Source: Kiloniella laminariae
Lineage (GTDB): Bacteria > Pseudomonadota > Alphaproteobacteria > Kiloniellales > Kiloniellaceae
Direction of reading: 5' to 3'
Assembly (NCBI RefSeq): GCF_027214005.1
Contig: NZ_JAPWGY010000002.1
Span: 457,616 to 521,615 of the forward strand
Length of the DNA: 64,000 nucleotides
Part shown: positions 8,478 to 17,724 of the stretch, piece after piece
Layout of the letters: each line of letters begins with the position of its first letter
Position numbering within the stretch: the first letter of the stretch is position 1
Made by a program: the position numbers and the translations under genes
The notes under the pieces: model-generated
Seen by the model: only the letters and a program-made list of their open reading frames with translations
Told to the model about the DNA's origin: nothing
Databases searched by the model: none

Positions 8478-9457
8478 CGTTCCAGAACAGCCAGTCCAAA
8501 GCCACAGCGACCAAACTCATTACCATTATAAAGTAGAAATATATTCCCATCGCAGTCAAAAACATGGGGATAGCACTGCATCTCAGAATCCCACTCCCCA
8601 TCACCACCAATCCCCGGAGTAAGCATATCGTCATCGCGTATCCAGTTCTTGAGATCATCGGAATAGGCATGACCCAAGCGATATCCTCTATTTTTGTTTT
8701 GTCTGAAATCAAAAGAATGACGATAACAAAAGAGCATATGAAACCGCCCTTCTATCTCCACAACAGAGGGAAGGGCCTGGCTTTCATCCTGCCCCAATTG
8801 ATCGACAATAATTTGGCGCCCTTCTTCTTTTTGCCAGTTAATACCATCTTTCGAAACAGCGTGCCCAATTTTGTACGTCCGGTCAGCAAAGGTATTGGGT
8901 GTGTATTCCTTCCAGCCAGTACCAAACATGTACCACATATGAAAGACCCCGTTGACCACCTTGACAAATCCATCTCCAACCAGGCTAGGCTCTCTTAATG
9001 AGGCGGACAAGATCGGTCCCTTGCCATAACGTTGAAATGTAAGACCAGAATCATCACTTACAGCCAACCCAATCCCCGTTTCTACAGACACGGATCTTCG
9101 GCGGCTCCATCCACAGGTATAGCCATAAACAAGATCTCCCCAGCGCACGACATTCATCGGGAATATACCATGCTCATCAAAGCACCCCAGTTCTCCCAAA
9201 GGAAGAACTGTCTGGTCTGAGACCTTGATAATTTCCTTAAAGTTTTTATCCATATCGACAAAAGCGACATGGCTCAGATATTTTGCTGTCTGTTTGTCAA
9301 CGACCCGTGTCGAAAAGTAAATCCTGATATAATCATCAAAGACAAGAGCCTGTGGCGATTGGGCAAATTGCGTACAACCATTTGGTAACTTGTGGTCCGT
9401 GGGATCGAAAATTTTCCCTCTCTTTACCCACCTCATCTTCCTCTCTAGTTTCGTCAC
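8474..9457 (-). CDS. Beta-propeller glycosidase-like protein, copy 2
   Basis: A 327-residue protein resembling the five-bladed beta-propeller glycosidases (GH43/GH32/GH130-like), with repeated blade units built on phrases such as ALVFDDYIRIYFSTR, GLAVSDDSGLTFQRYG, GHAVSKDGINWQKEEG and GHAYSDDLKNWIRDDD. No signal peptide is seen, so it is probably cytoplasmic. It is a clear paralogue of the next gene upstream, with matching N-terminus, DEHGIFP/DEFGVYP and the ending FGLAVLE/FGLAELE. The two overlap by ATGA. Whether it hydrolyses or transfers sugar, or only binds it, cannot be decided. Confidence 0.7.
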   Translation of the reverse strand: MTKLERKMRWVKRGKIFDPTDHKLPNGCTQFAQSPQALVFDDYIRIYFSTRVVDKQTAKYLSHVAFVDMDKNFKEIIKVSDQTVLPLGELGCFDEHGIFPMNVVRWGDLVYGYTCGWSRRRSVSVETGIGLAVSDDSGLTFQRYGKGPILSASLREPSLVGDGFVKVVNGVFHMWYMFGTGWKEYTPNTFADRTYKIGHAVSKDGINWQKEEGRQIIVDQLGQDESQALPSVVEIEGRFHMLFCYRHSFDFRQNKNRGYRLGHAYSDDLKNWIRDDDMLTPGIGGDGEWDSEMQCYPHVFDCDGNIFLLYNGNEFGRCGFGLAVLER

Positions 9458-10416
9458 AAGGTACCTTCCAGTTCAGCCAATCCGAACCCCTGTTTCCCAA
9501 CATCGTTTCCGAGATAGAACATATAAACCCTGCCATCCAGCTCAAAGACGTGTGGATAGCTTACCATCTCGGAATCCCAGCCTTCGACCGAGATATCAAG
9601 ACCGGCCTTGTCATCTTCCCGGATCCAATCTGTTAAATTAGAACTTGACGCATACCCAATTCGATAACCGAATTCCTTCCCCCGATAATGGCTGCTGTAT
9701 CGGTAGCAGAAAAACATATGGTATTTGCCGTTAGCAAAAAACACATCCGGACTGGCTTGCGCTTCATCCTCTTCCACACGGCTTTCAATCAGATCTTTAT
9801 TCAGCTTGTTCCAGGAAAGGCCATCATCAGAAGTTGCCATTCGTATTTTGTAAACAGGCTCGGCACGACCATCGACCATCTTCCATTTTCGGCCCGCAAT
9901 GTACCAGAGACACCATTTCTCATTGAATTTTCGAATCTTGGGACCGCTGATTACAAAAGGTTCGTCAGCTGAATATCCTAGGACAGGTCCTGGCCCCAAG
10001 CGGGTAAAGGTTTTCCCGTCGTCGTCGCTTTGCGCACAGCCGATAGCCACATTAAAAGGGACGGATTCACAACGGGTCCAGCCACCATAATAAAGCCGGA
10101 TCGTCTCGTCGTCTCTACGAATGACGCTTGCGGGATAGACTCCGAACTCGTCAAATGTTCCCAAGCCCCCCAGTTCCAGGATCGGTTTTTCGCTGACATG
10201 CCTTATCCGAGAAAGGTTTTTCCGATCCAGATCAACGTATGCCGAATAACTGACATATTGCCTCTGCGCATCAGCTTCGGGACGGCAGGAAAAATACACA
10301 CGCACATAATCATCAAAAATCAGCGTTGCTGGACCTTGCGCAAAAGATGACATCCAGGGGCGGCCTTCAACCTCCTGCGGGCGAAAGACAAGACCATGTT
10401 TTTTCCATCTGTACAT
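9454..10416 (-). CDS. Beta-propeller glycosidase-like protein, copy 1
   Basis: A 320-residue paralogue of the preceding entry. Blade phrases include TLIFDDYVRVYFSCR, GCAQSDDDGKTFTRLG, RMATSDDGLSWNKLN and GYASSSNLTDWIRED. Acidic residues that could serve a GH43/GH130-type active site recur at blade starts (FDEFGVYP, EEDEAQASPD, WDSEMVSYPH) and are shared with its paralogue (EWDSEMQCYPH, QDESQALPS), which suggests a conserved pocket. There is no signal peptide. It lies between the WbqC-like gene and its copy in one operon. I infer a role in handling the sugar made by this locus. Confidence 0.7.
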   Translation of the reverse strand: MYRWKKHGLVFRPQEVEGRPWMSSFAQGPATLIFDDYVRVYFSCRPEADAQRQYVSYSAYVDLDRKNLSRIRHVSEKPILELGGLGTFDEFGVYPASVIRRDDETIRLYYGGWTRCESVPFNVAIGCAQSDDDGKTFTRLGPGPVLGYSADEPFVISGPKIRKFNEKWCLWYIAGRKWKMVDGRAEPVYKIRMATSDDGLSWNKLNKDLIESRVEEDEAQASPDVFFANGKYHMFFCYRYSSHYRGKEFGYRIGYASSSNLTDWIREDDKAGLDISVEGWDSEMVSYPHVFELDGRVYMFYLGNDVGKQGFGLAELEGTL

Positions 10417-10441
10417 GCGTCAAATACTCACTCTGAAAATA

Positions 10442-11140
10442 TTATAGCAACTCAAATCGGGATTTCAGATAACCTTGTACATCGTTGAGACAGTTAAACA
10501 TCAATACGTCAATGATCGACAACCAAGGTACAAACGGATCATCAAATTGCCGATAACTGAAAAGCTCGGGTTTGAGAAAATACAGCTCGAGATCCTGCTC
10601 CTGGAAGGCCTTTCTGGAATAAAGTTCCTGTCCACCAACAGGATTAAAATAGGTCGCCGCCCCAAGTTCTTTGCATAAAGCCAGAACTTTGTCCTGGCTT
10701 TGCAAATTGTGATCAATGTTCACAGTCGAGGAGATAACAACCTCCGTCGTGATCCCGAGGAAAGAACAGGTCTTGAGAAGTGAGTTATGCAAAAAATCGA
10801 ATAGATTTATTTTCTCGCAACCAATTGTTTCTTCAATCAAACCAAAAGTCTCTTGAAAGAATGGCGCCTTTCGATAAGCCCCCTTAATCCTCTGCAAAAG
10901 CTTATCGCGCTCAAAGCTTTCAGCGATTTCCCTCTCACGAATATCAAGAAAATCGGAATTCCGCTTCAAGGGAAGCGAGAACAACTGGTCCCTGCCATTC
11001 AGCAGATATCTGTTTCGGTTGATCCAGCCTTTTTTTGTATATTTGATATTGTCATAAATCACAATAACATCAACTGCTTGAATCAATTGATAATAACCGA
11101 TGTAAGGAAAAAAATATGGTTGCATGATTGCAACTTTCAT
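10442..11140 (-). CDS. WbqC family protein
   Basis: The WbqC family is found in O-antigen and other surface-glycan loci; its reaction is not established as far as I know. The product has the family opening MKVAIMQPYFFPYIGYYQLI, then DNIKYTKKGWINRNR and PVGGQELYSRKAF. The start is set at the ATG at 11140, where the conserved MKVAIMQPYF begins and AGAGG lies upstream; the frame runs on to a GTG at 11173. The length of 232 residues is typical. It follows the methyltransferase gene at 11176 directly and precedes the propeller pair, all on one strand. Confidence 0.88.
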   Translation of the reverse strand: MKVAIMQPYFFPYIGYYQLIQAVDVIVIYDNIKYTKKGWINRNRYLLNGRDQLFSLPLKRNSDFLDIREREIAESFERDKLLQRIKGAYRKAPFFQETFGLIEETIGCEKINLFDFLHNSLLKTCSFLGITTEVVISSTVNIDHNLQSQDKVLALCKELGAATYFNPVGGQELYSRKAFQEQDLELYFLKPELFSYRQFDDPFVPWLSIIDVLMFNCLNDVQGYLKSRFELL

Positions 11141-11175
11141 CTTCTTGTTCCTCTCGGGCATTTCTCCAGCCACCG

Positions 11176-12261
11176 CTATGTAATGAGATGGATAAACAGG
11201 GATTTATCACAAACAAAACTACGTTCAATTCTATCCGCATTTGCGATCAAAAACTCATCGCCTGCCCGGCGCGGTCCGTCTCCATGCAACCAGATATAAT
11301 CATCAAAAACGATCCACCCTCCGGGCATGACCATATCCAGCCATGCTGCACAGTCCTGTAAGACCATGTGATAATCATGATTTCCATCAATATGAATTAA
11401 CGCAATTTGACCACTATACTTAGTCGTCCCCATAAGAGGAGACGTGACTTCTGCATTTGTTCGATAAAGTGCGGCTCCTTCAGTGGAAGGCATTCGTAAA
11501 TAATTTATACCACCGATAAAGGGGGACAAAGCCGCAAGGAAACCTTCAAAAACGGGTTCCCATTTCACCAGTTCCCCTTGACGGTCCTGGATGATTTCTG
11601 GAGAGCTTTCCTGGCGGGCATGGTCCAGATCCCAGGGATCGACAACAAGTACATTTCCAACAGAATATTTTTGCGATGCCCAGGCTAGAAAATAACTCGA
11701 TCGCCCCCGATAGGCTCCGATTTCCACAACATCTCCGGTTGGTAATTCCGGATAAATTGAAATAAAAGCAGCCAGTTTTTCATCTGATGTCATTCCAGGA
11801 ATAATCCCTGAATACATCAACAATCCAGCAATTTCCTCAAGCAACGGTAAACCTGTACTCCCCCGGTCTCGAAGAGATGCTGCCAGCTCACTGACCTCCT
11901 TTGCCGAGCGGTAAAGTGACCGAATGTGGTTCACTTCCACTTCCCATGGTGGAGCATTTGAAAAAGCAACATCGAGCTTCCCAGAAGCACGTATCTCTGC
12001 AATTTTTTTATAAATAACAGCATGAGGGCAAAAAATTGACGAGACCTGGTAATCAGCAACGATCTTCTGCAGCTGTGCCAAGAAATTATCATCATTTATT
12101 GAAGGCAGATATACCCAGGAATCATAATACTTTGCGGCAGGATCGTTAACGATGCAAGACGACCCAATAACTTCTCGCCCGAGGCCATCGACCTTGCTTT
12201 TATAAGAGAGTGCTTCATTCGATCCGCCAGGTAAAATGAGTTCTTTATATCTACTTTTCAT
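11176..12261 (-). CDS. Class I methyltransferase with an N-terminal Rossmann/pre-ATP-grasp-like domain
   Basis: A 361-residue two-part protein. Residues about 1-110 look like the N-terminal nucleotide/preATP-grasp fold of carboligases (ELILPGGSNEALSYKSKVDGLGREVIGSS, then YDSWVYLP and VSSIFCPHA), with no ATP-grasp domain after it. Residues about 165-361 form a methyltransferase_24-type domain: VVEIGAYRGRSSYFL (motif I), VLVVDPWDLD, then ALIHIDGNHDYHMVLQDC and GGWIVFDDYIW. The DGNHDY and FDDY motifs are typical of such sugar methyltransferases. It sits between the GT41 and WbqC genes. The methyltransferase call is firm; the N-terminal domain call is tentative. Confidence 0.75.
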   Translation of the reverse strand: MKSRYKELILPGGSNEALSYKSKVDGLGREVIGSSCIVNDPAAKYYDSWVYLPSINDDNFLAQLQKIVADYQVSSIFCPHAVIYKKIAEIRASGKLDVAFSNAPPWEVEVNHIRSLYRSAKEVSELAASLRDRGSTGLPLLEEIAGLLMYSGIIPGMTSDEKLAAFISIYPELPTGDVVEIGAYRGRSSYFLAWASQKYSVGNVLVVDPWDLDHARQESSPEIIQDRQGELVKWEPVFEGFLAALSPFIGGINYLRMPSTEGAALYRTNAEVTSPLMGTTKYSGQIALIHIDGNHDYHMVLQDCAAWLDMVMPGGWIVFDDYIWLHGDGPRRAGDEFLIANADRIERSFVCDKSLFIHLIT

Positions 12262-12335
12262 ACATTTAGCATTCCGAATACCGATACAAAGGCGAAGAAC
12301 ATAGAAAAAATCTTATCGTAATAGACATGAGAATA

Positions 12336-14675
12336 TCATCCTTCGATTACAATATGCTCATTCTGTTGCCCCTTACAGTATCTATCCCACATTATCGTGT
12401 AAGCCTGCTCCAGAGCTGAACAGGAGCGTTTGCCACTGCCTGCAATTTCCTCTTTGTACGTCTTTCTTAAGTCCAAACGAACGTTATCAAGATGAGGAAG
12501 TCTCTCGGCAATCCCCACTGCCTTGTTAATGTATTCGGAAATATCATGAGAAATCAGTTCTTCATGCCCAAAGTATCTGAGTAGAGAGGCCCCGATATTC
12601 TCTTGTAGTGCACGCCCTCCCTTAAGGGCAATAAAAGCTCGTCCCATATAAAGCATATCAAGAGATGTCGTCGCACCATTAAACGGGAAAGTATCAAGGC
12701 CGATGTCAACTTCATTGATTTCTTCTAGATACTCGAGATAGTCCCCTCTTTCTCTGAATATCAAACGCTCCCGGTCTACCCCTACAGCTTTCAGGCTCGC
12801 AAGCATTTGCTCCGTAAAGTGATCTCCCTCTGCGCCACTACGCTTAACCAGAAGACGTGAGTCCGGTACCCTTTCCAAGATACGTGCCCAGGTTTCGATA
12901 CAGTTTTTTGAAATCTTATGTGAACGGTTGAAACTACCAAAGGTTACATACCCGTTTTCTTGGAATGGCAAAGGCTTGGTTGAAATATTCTCGGCCCCTT
13001 TTCTGACATTATAGCTCGTGATCCCGGGAAGATGAACCAACTTCTCGGAAAACAGATCTGCGTCTGAAAGCGGCACAGTGATAGCCTGGGTAATAAAATA
13101 ATCGATAGAATCAAGCCCGGTCGTTCCAGGATATCCAATATAGGTCGCCTGGACGGAGGCCGGTTTCCGGCTTAAAGCCTTCAAACGATTGCCTGAAGTA
13201 TGACCAGATAGATCAATCAAAATATGAATACCGTCATCAACAATTTTTTGAGAGAGATCGGCATCACTCAGATCCGCGACATAGGCGAGTTGATCACAGT
13301 TTTCTTTTATCTCCTTGGTAACGGTTTCAGAGATATTCCCTTTTCTTTCAATTTGGGAGTAAAGGTAAATTTCAAATTTCTCACGATTATGGTGCTTAAC
13401 AATAGGCAGCCAATAATAGCTCACGACGTGATCACCAAAATCCCCGGAGATATAGCCAATCCTGAGTTTTGTGTCTTTATTTTTGGGGAAATTGTATTCT
13501 TTTACTCTTTGGTCCCCAGTCGCAGCGTGCAGTCGTTGCCAATCCCGCGCTTCGTTATAGTGCTCGACAGGATCACTACCTGGTGTCTGCAGCAGGGTGA
13601 ATAAAACATTACTGTGATATTCACTTTTCTCCGGGGCGAACTCTAAAGCTTTTCGATAATACTCAATCGCTTTTTTGCTCTCGCCAAGATGTTCATATAC
13701 AAACCCGATATTATTATAGCATTCATGATATCCAGGTTTCTTGGCAATCGCTTTATTGTAATAAATCTCTGCTTCTACAAATTCATTTAGCTGCTGACAT
13801 GCAACCGCATAATTAAACAACAGTTCTGCATCCTCTTGATCCCGAATAATCGCCTTCTTCAAGATGCCTTTTGCTTCGTTGTTAATCGCATTATCAGCAA
13901 GGAGAACCCCAAAAACCTTTAAGACATGAAGGTTATCAGAGTTCGCCTCGTAAGCCGCAGCAGCAAGCTTTAAGGCCTTATCCTTGTCACCTCTATCTTT
14001 ATATATTTTACTCAGAACCAGTAAATCCTTCTCGCGATTAGTCGCTTTTCCCAGATCATTGGAGACGACGTATTCTGCTTCCTCCAAGCGTCCTAACTGA
14101 ATAAGACATTTTGCCACATCACAACGACAGTTGCTATCAAGCGGCCTCTTCTCATAACAAATTCGATAATGTTCTAGAGCCTTATCCTCGTGTCCTAAAT
14201 TTTTAAAACATCCCGCAGCCAACTGGTTGCAAATAAAATTATCCTTGTCTTCAGCTAAGCCTGATAAATATGCGCCAAGGGCAGTTTCCGTCTCTTGAAT
14301 TTCTTGGAAAGAATTACCGAGCTGAATCCATCCTTCAATAAAATCAGGCTTCAAGCGAAGACAAAAATCAAAACATTCCGCAGCAAGATCAAAAGCCCCT
14401 GCTGTTTGGAAAAATACGCCAAAATTGTAGTAATCAAGATGCTGAACAAACTTGAGACGAGAAACGCCATCAAAAATTTCGCGGAAAACTGACGTATTCC
14501 CATCAAGTAAAAACTTGATGGACTGAGAAAAGACAAATACCGGGTGTACTGGTTTACGTTTTAAAAATCTATCGGAGATTTCGAAAGCTTCTGGGAATCG
14601 TTGATTATTCAAAAATTGCATTACATTTTCAGCAGCAATTTCGATTTTATAGTTAAATTTCCCTCCTGGCCTCAC
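12336..14675 (-). CDS. TPR-containing GT41 (SPINDLY/OGT-like) O-glycosyltransferase
   Basis: A 779-residue cytoplasmic protein. About ten TPR units fill residues 15-365 (for example AECFDFCLRLKPDFIEGWIQLG and AEIYYNKAIAKKPGYHECYNNIG). A GT41 catalytic region follows (LRIGYISGDFGDHVVSYYW; HILIDLSGHTSGNRL; VQATYIGYPGTTGLDSIDY; FGSFNRSHKIS; GLDTFPFNGATTSLDML). The family adds a sugar from a nucleotide donor to Ser/Thr of proteins. The start is a GTG at 14675 with AGGAGG eight bases upstream. Lying next to fliS, fliD and the flagellins, it most likely modifies flagellin; the sugar is unknown. It is the first gene of the operon that runs to 7265. Confidence 0.85.
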   Translation of the reverse strand: MRPGGKFNYKIEIAAENVMQFLNNQRFPEAFEISDRFLKRKPVHPVFVFSQSIKFLLDGNTSVFREIFDGVSRLKFVQHLDYYNFGVFFQTAGAFDLAAECFDFCLRLKPDFIEGWIQLGNSFQEIQETETALGAYLSGLAEDKDNFICNQLAAGCFKNLGHEDKALEHYRICYEKRPLDSNCRCDVAKCLIQLGRLEEAEYVVSNDLGKATNREKDLLVLSKIYKDRGDKDKALKLAAAAYEANSDNLHVLKVFGVLLADNAINNEAKGILKKAIIRDQEDAELLFNYAVACQQLNEFVEAEIYYNKAIAKKPGYHECYNNIGFVYEHLGESKKAIEYYRKALEFAPEKSEYHSNVLFTLLQTPGSDPVEHYNEARDWQRLHAATGDQRVKEYNFPKNKDTKLRIGYISGDFGDHVVSYYWLPIVKHHNREKFEIYLYSQIERKGNISETVTKEIKENCDQLAYVADLSDADLSQKIVDDGIHILIDLSGHTSGNRLKALSRKPASVQATYIGYPGTTGLDSIDYFITQAITVPLSDADLFSEKLVHLPGITSYNVRKGAENISTKPLPFQENGYVTFGSFNRSHKISKNCIETWARILERVPDSRLLVKRSGAEGDHFTEQMLASLKAVGVDRERLIFRERGDYLEYLEEINEVDIGLDTFPFNGATTSLDMLYMGRAFIALKGGRALQENIGASLLRYFGHEELISHDISEYINKAVGIAERLPHLDNVRLDLRKTYKEEIAGSGKRSCSALEQAYTIMWDRYCKGQQNEHIVIEG

Positions 14676-15009
14676 CCAACACCCCTCCTAAAAATCATGT
14701 ACAGAGAAAATTACCACCCCATATTACCCGCTTGAAAGCAAACAAGGTTTCACTCTCAAGCGTTATCATATTCCGCCTTTAAAAGCCACAGCTACTCCCA
14801 AGGTAACGATCATCAATGATTGTAAAATAAGAACCGAAAAATTTTATTCGCAGGCTTTAGCTCGCTTCCCCAGACCACATGCTGTCGGGATTAATCTTGG
14901 AAACGAGAATAAAGGGGAAAGCTGCCTTGCAACTAGATAATGAGACACATTTTCCTAGATAATATATTTTACATAATACGTTAAGCTACAACCTTAAATA
15001 TAGAGTGAA
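14676..15009. other. Intergenic region between fliS and the modification operon
   Basis: 334 bases, AT-rich, with no convincing ORF. It should hold the promoter of the minus-strand modification operon. I found no GG-N10-GC sigma-54 element, no CtrA full box and no clear terminator for fliS. The GTG start of the GT41 gene has its AGGAGG ribosome site at about 14683-14689. Confidence 0.5.
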
Positions 15010-15477
15010 TCAGATAACAATTTTAGCCCTGTTCTTTTCCGCATCCCCCACGTTGTCTATTCCATACGTTGTGGCTTTTTGCATTGATGCATGCCGCTCT
15101 TGTTCGCTTTGATCACGAACCTGTTCCCATGACTGTTTCATTTCGACAAGTCCAGCTATTACATCGTCAGCAACAGATTGCCCGTTCCGAGAGTTAATCT
15201 GCATCATCCTCATAAACAAACTATCGTAATACTCATGCAATATAGGAGAGATCTCTCCTCCATTTTCAAAATCTAATTGTCCCTGCAAGCCCAATAATAC
15301 CCTTGAAGCTTTCTCAACAGCCTTAAAACGATCTTCAAAACGATGCTCCTGATCAGCAAGCTTCGCCTCACGTATCAAGCGGATCATCCCCTCGTAAAGC
15401 ATCACAACTGCTTTTAAAGGGCTAACGTTGTGAGAAGCTTGACCATAAACACTTGTACTGTATGGAGTTTTATACAT
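15010..15477 (-). CDS. fliS: Flagellin export chaperone FliS
   Basis: FliS binds the C-terminus of flagellin and prevents premature polymerisation in the cytoplasm. The 155-residue product shows the family pattern MYKTPYSTSVYGQASHNVSPLKAVVMLYEGMIRLIREAK, an inner amphipathic helix, and LVEMKQSWEQV. It carries a C-terminal extension of about 25 residues beyond the usual length. GGAGGAGG stands just before the ATG. It follows fliD by 67 bases on the same strand, a conventional flaG-fliD-fliS order. Confidence 0.93.
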   Translation of the reverse strand: MYKTPYSTSVYGQASHNVSPLKAVVMLYEGMIRLIREAKLADQEHRFEDRFKAVEKASRVLLGLQGQLDFENGGEISPILHEYYDSLFMRMMQINSRNGQSVADDVIAGLVEMKQSWEQVRDQSEQERHASMQKATTYGIDNVGDAEKNRAKIVI

Positions 15478-15544
15478 GTACCTCCTCCAAATCGTAAAAA
15501 CGACTTAGCTAATTCCATTAACCCAAAAAAACTCACAACATCTC

Positions 15545-17224
15545 TTATGATTTTTGAGCATTCGCAGCAGCTTCTAACTGTCTTTTCATAGCATCTGCCT
15601 GGGCCAAGGATTGCTCAAGCCTTGAGTATTTATCCAATAAAAACAGTCGATAAACACTTAGCCTGCTATCTATTGCCACAATTTTTTCATTCAACGACGT
15701 ATTCGAAGCGGTTAAGTCAGACAACTTACTTGCAATCAGGCCGCTTGGTGCAACATATTCTTCGAGAGTCTGATATATACTTTCCGCAATACCTAAAGAG
15801 GTTTGCACCTGAATCGACGTAGAGGCCGTCCCTGTATAAACTAGCTTAAATCCTTCGTAAGCAGTGCCTACTTTACCTGTAAGCGTATTACCAGAGACAT
15901 CAAACACATTTCCTTCACCTGTAACAGACGCACCAGTAATCGTACCGCTACCATCAACAGTAATATTCAACTCAAAATTATCAACATTCACTGCCCTAGT
16001 TCTGGCGAGAATACGCAACTCCTGAGAATCTGATGTGAACCCAAATTCAAAAACATTGCGGACCTCGTCAAGCTTTGTCAGCAAGGCATCATCAAGTTTT
16101 GCGTCATCTATTTTTAACTTATTACTTCCATCAACAGATATACCTACTGCGCCAAATGTACTGAGCACCGTATTAGAGAGGCCAAAGGCCCCAGCAGATA
16201 TATTTCCAAAGAGCTTTTGCTCAACACCACGCAGAATGTCATCACCGAACAGGATAGGTTTAGAAGAAGTTGAACTGGCAGGATCATAGTCTCTTTGGGT
16301 TGTCACTAAATCACGCAGGTCGTTATAAGCCTGAACAAATTCAGCAATCTTTTCTTTTACCGATCCAAGATTATTCTGAATCTCGACCTTAATCTGATTC
16401 CCTACGTCTGCCTTATATAGCTGGAATGTAACCCCATCGAGAACATCTGTGACCTCATTACTCGTCCGCTCGATAACTGTCGCAATACCATCCAGCTTTA
16501 TCTGGGCAGTCTGAGCAGGCTCCAATTCCGATAGGCTAGCACCATTACCATAAGCAGTAAGGAACTCACCTGACACTCCAGAGAGTGTAATAGCCTTACC
16601 GGTTTCTTCTGCAGTAAGAACCAACCTGAAATCATTATCTGCAACTTTAATTACAGCTGCCCTAACTTTTGTATCCCCCTTAACCGCATTAATTGCAGCA
16701 GCGATATCATTTAAGCTCGAGCCAGGCGTAATTGTGACATCTTTTGTTGCCCCTCCAGCCACTCCAATCGTAATTGTATCTGTAACGCCTTGAGCGGCCG
16801 CCGCATCAGTAACAGTACCCGAAGATATTTTATTGGCCTTTGCAATTCTTAATATTTCCAGATCATACACACCCGCTGCAGCCGTATTTTGTGCACTCAC
16901 ACCGACAAGACTGGTTGCAACATTGGTATTACCAGAAGTAAGAAATGCAGCCTTCGTTTCAAAGATATTACTATTTGCCCCCAAGCTCCCTGTAGGGCCA
17001 CGGAGGGAGGAGGATGCCGTCTGCAGCTTAGCTAGTAGCGAAGAAAGCTCAGAGTATGCCTTTGCTTTTAAATCATTCTTCTCAATGGTAGACTCAAGAC
17101 GTACCGCAGGTAGCCTTTTGGCAAGTAGCGAAGCCTCAATAATCGCATTTGTGTCAAAGCCAGAGTATTGCCCGGACAGGGTTGGGGACCCATTCACGAA
17201 ACTTAAAGTACCTGTACTTACCAT
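15545..17224 (-). CDS. fliD: Filament cap protein FliD (HAP2)
   Basis: FliD forms the cap that folds flagellin at the filament tip. The 559-residue product has the FliD N-terminal region (SGFDTNAIIEASLLAKRLPAVRLESTIEKNDLKAKAYSELSSLLAKL), a Thr/Ala-rich middle, and a C-terminal coiled coil (VAIDSRLSVYRLFLLDKYSRLEQSLAQADAMKRQLEAA). GGAAGG precedes the ATG. It lies 33 bases after flaG in a flaG-fliD-fliS run. Confidence 0.93.
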   Translation of the reverse strand: MVSTGTLSFVNGSPTLSGQYSGFDTNAIIEASLLAKRLPAVRLESTIEKNDLKAKAYSELSSLLAKLQTASSSLRGPTGSLGANSNIFETKAAFLTSGNTNVATSLVGVSAQNTAAAGVYDLEILRIAKANKISSGTVTDAAAAQGVTDTITIGVAGGATKDVTITPGSSLNDIAAAINAVKGDTKVRAAVIKVADNDFRLVLTAEETGKAITLSGVSGEFLTAYGNGASLSELEPAQTAQIKLDGIATVIERTSNEVTDVLDGVTFQLYKADVGNQIKVEIQNNLGSVKEKIAEFVQAYNDLRDLVTTQRDYDPASSTSSKPILFGDDILRGVEQKLFGNISAGAFGLSNTVLSTFGAVGISVDGSNKLKIDDAKLDDALLTKLDEVRNVFEFGFTSDSQELRILARTRAVNVDNFELNITVDGSGTITGASVTGEGNVFDVSGNTLTGKVGTAYEGFKLVYTGTASTSIQVQTSLGIAESIYQTLEEYVAPSGLIASKLSDLTASNTSLNEKIVAIDSRLSVYRLFLLDKYSRLEQSLAQADAMKRQLEAAANAQKS

Positions 17225-17256
17225 AATGTTTATCCTTCCAGAACAAAAGAATGGTT

Positions 17257-17637
17257 CTAGATTTTCTCATCCACTGTACGTATTTGTACAGGATTAGTAT
17301 TAATTTTTGGATAATTGCTGAGCATACTTTGACTCGGAAATTCAGTAATAATTGAATTATTATCTTTATCGACAAGCTTGATAATAAGTCGTCCAGTGTC
17401 ATTATCCCGAAAGGTAAGAATATTTGCTGTCGCCGCTGGGGCTGAAGAAGAGAGACTGGCCTTCTGGGGAACTACAGCCTCACCCTTCGACCTGAGCGGA
17501 ATTTTGGCCTCGGCCTCTGCAACAGGAGATACACTCTTTCTGGTTGCGCCCACTCGAGCAACGGGAGCAGGTGATGCGGCAGCAGTAGCTGGTGTTGAAA
17601 CACGCACGAAAGGGCTTGAAATTGTCAAGTCAGACAC
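17257..17637 (-). CDS. flaG: FlaG family protein
   Basis: FlaG proteins influence filament length, probably through FliD or flagellin export. The N-terminal two-thirds of this 126-residue protein is low-complexity Ala/Pro/Ser, and the C-terminus carries the FlaG fold (LTFRDNDTGRLIIKLVDKDNNSIITEFPSQSML). The start is a GTG at 17637, supported by a GGGAGG ribosome site seven bases upstream. The terminator of the first flagellin gene lies directly upstream, so expression of this run may depend on read-through or on an unseen promoter. Confidence 0.82.
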   Translation of the reverse strand: MSDLTISSPFVRVSTPATAAASPAPVARVGATRKSVSPVAEAEAKIPLRSKGEAVVPQKASLSSSAPAATANILTFRDNDTGRLIIKLVDKDNNSIITEFPSQSMLSNYPKINTNPVQIRTVDEKI

Positions 17638-17670
17638 ATCACACCTCCCTTTCTAAAAAAATACTCAAAT

Positions 17671-17716
17671 CAAAAAAGTAATATTCTGGGGTGGAGATAC
17701 GCCCACCCCAGAATAT
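17671..17716 (-). terminator. Rho-independent terminator of the first flagellin gene
   Basis: A 14-bp perfect stem (17681-17694 with 17703-17716), an 8-nt loop, and a T-rich tract on the minus strand (A-run at about 17672-17677). It lies 9 bases after the flagellin stop. Confidence 0.9.
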
Positions 17717-17724
17717 CGTTTAGC

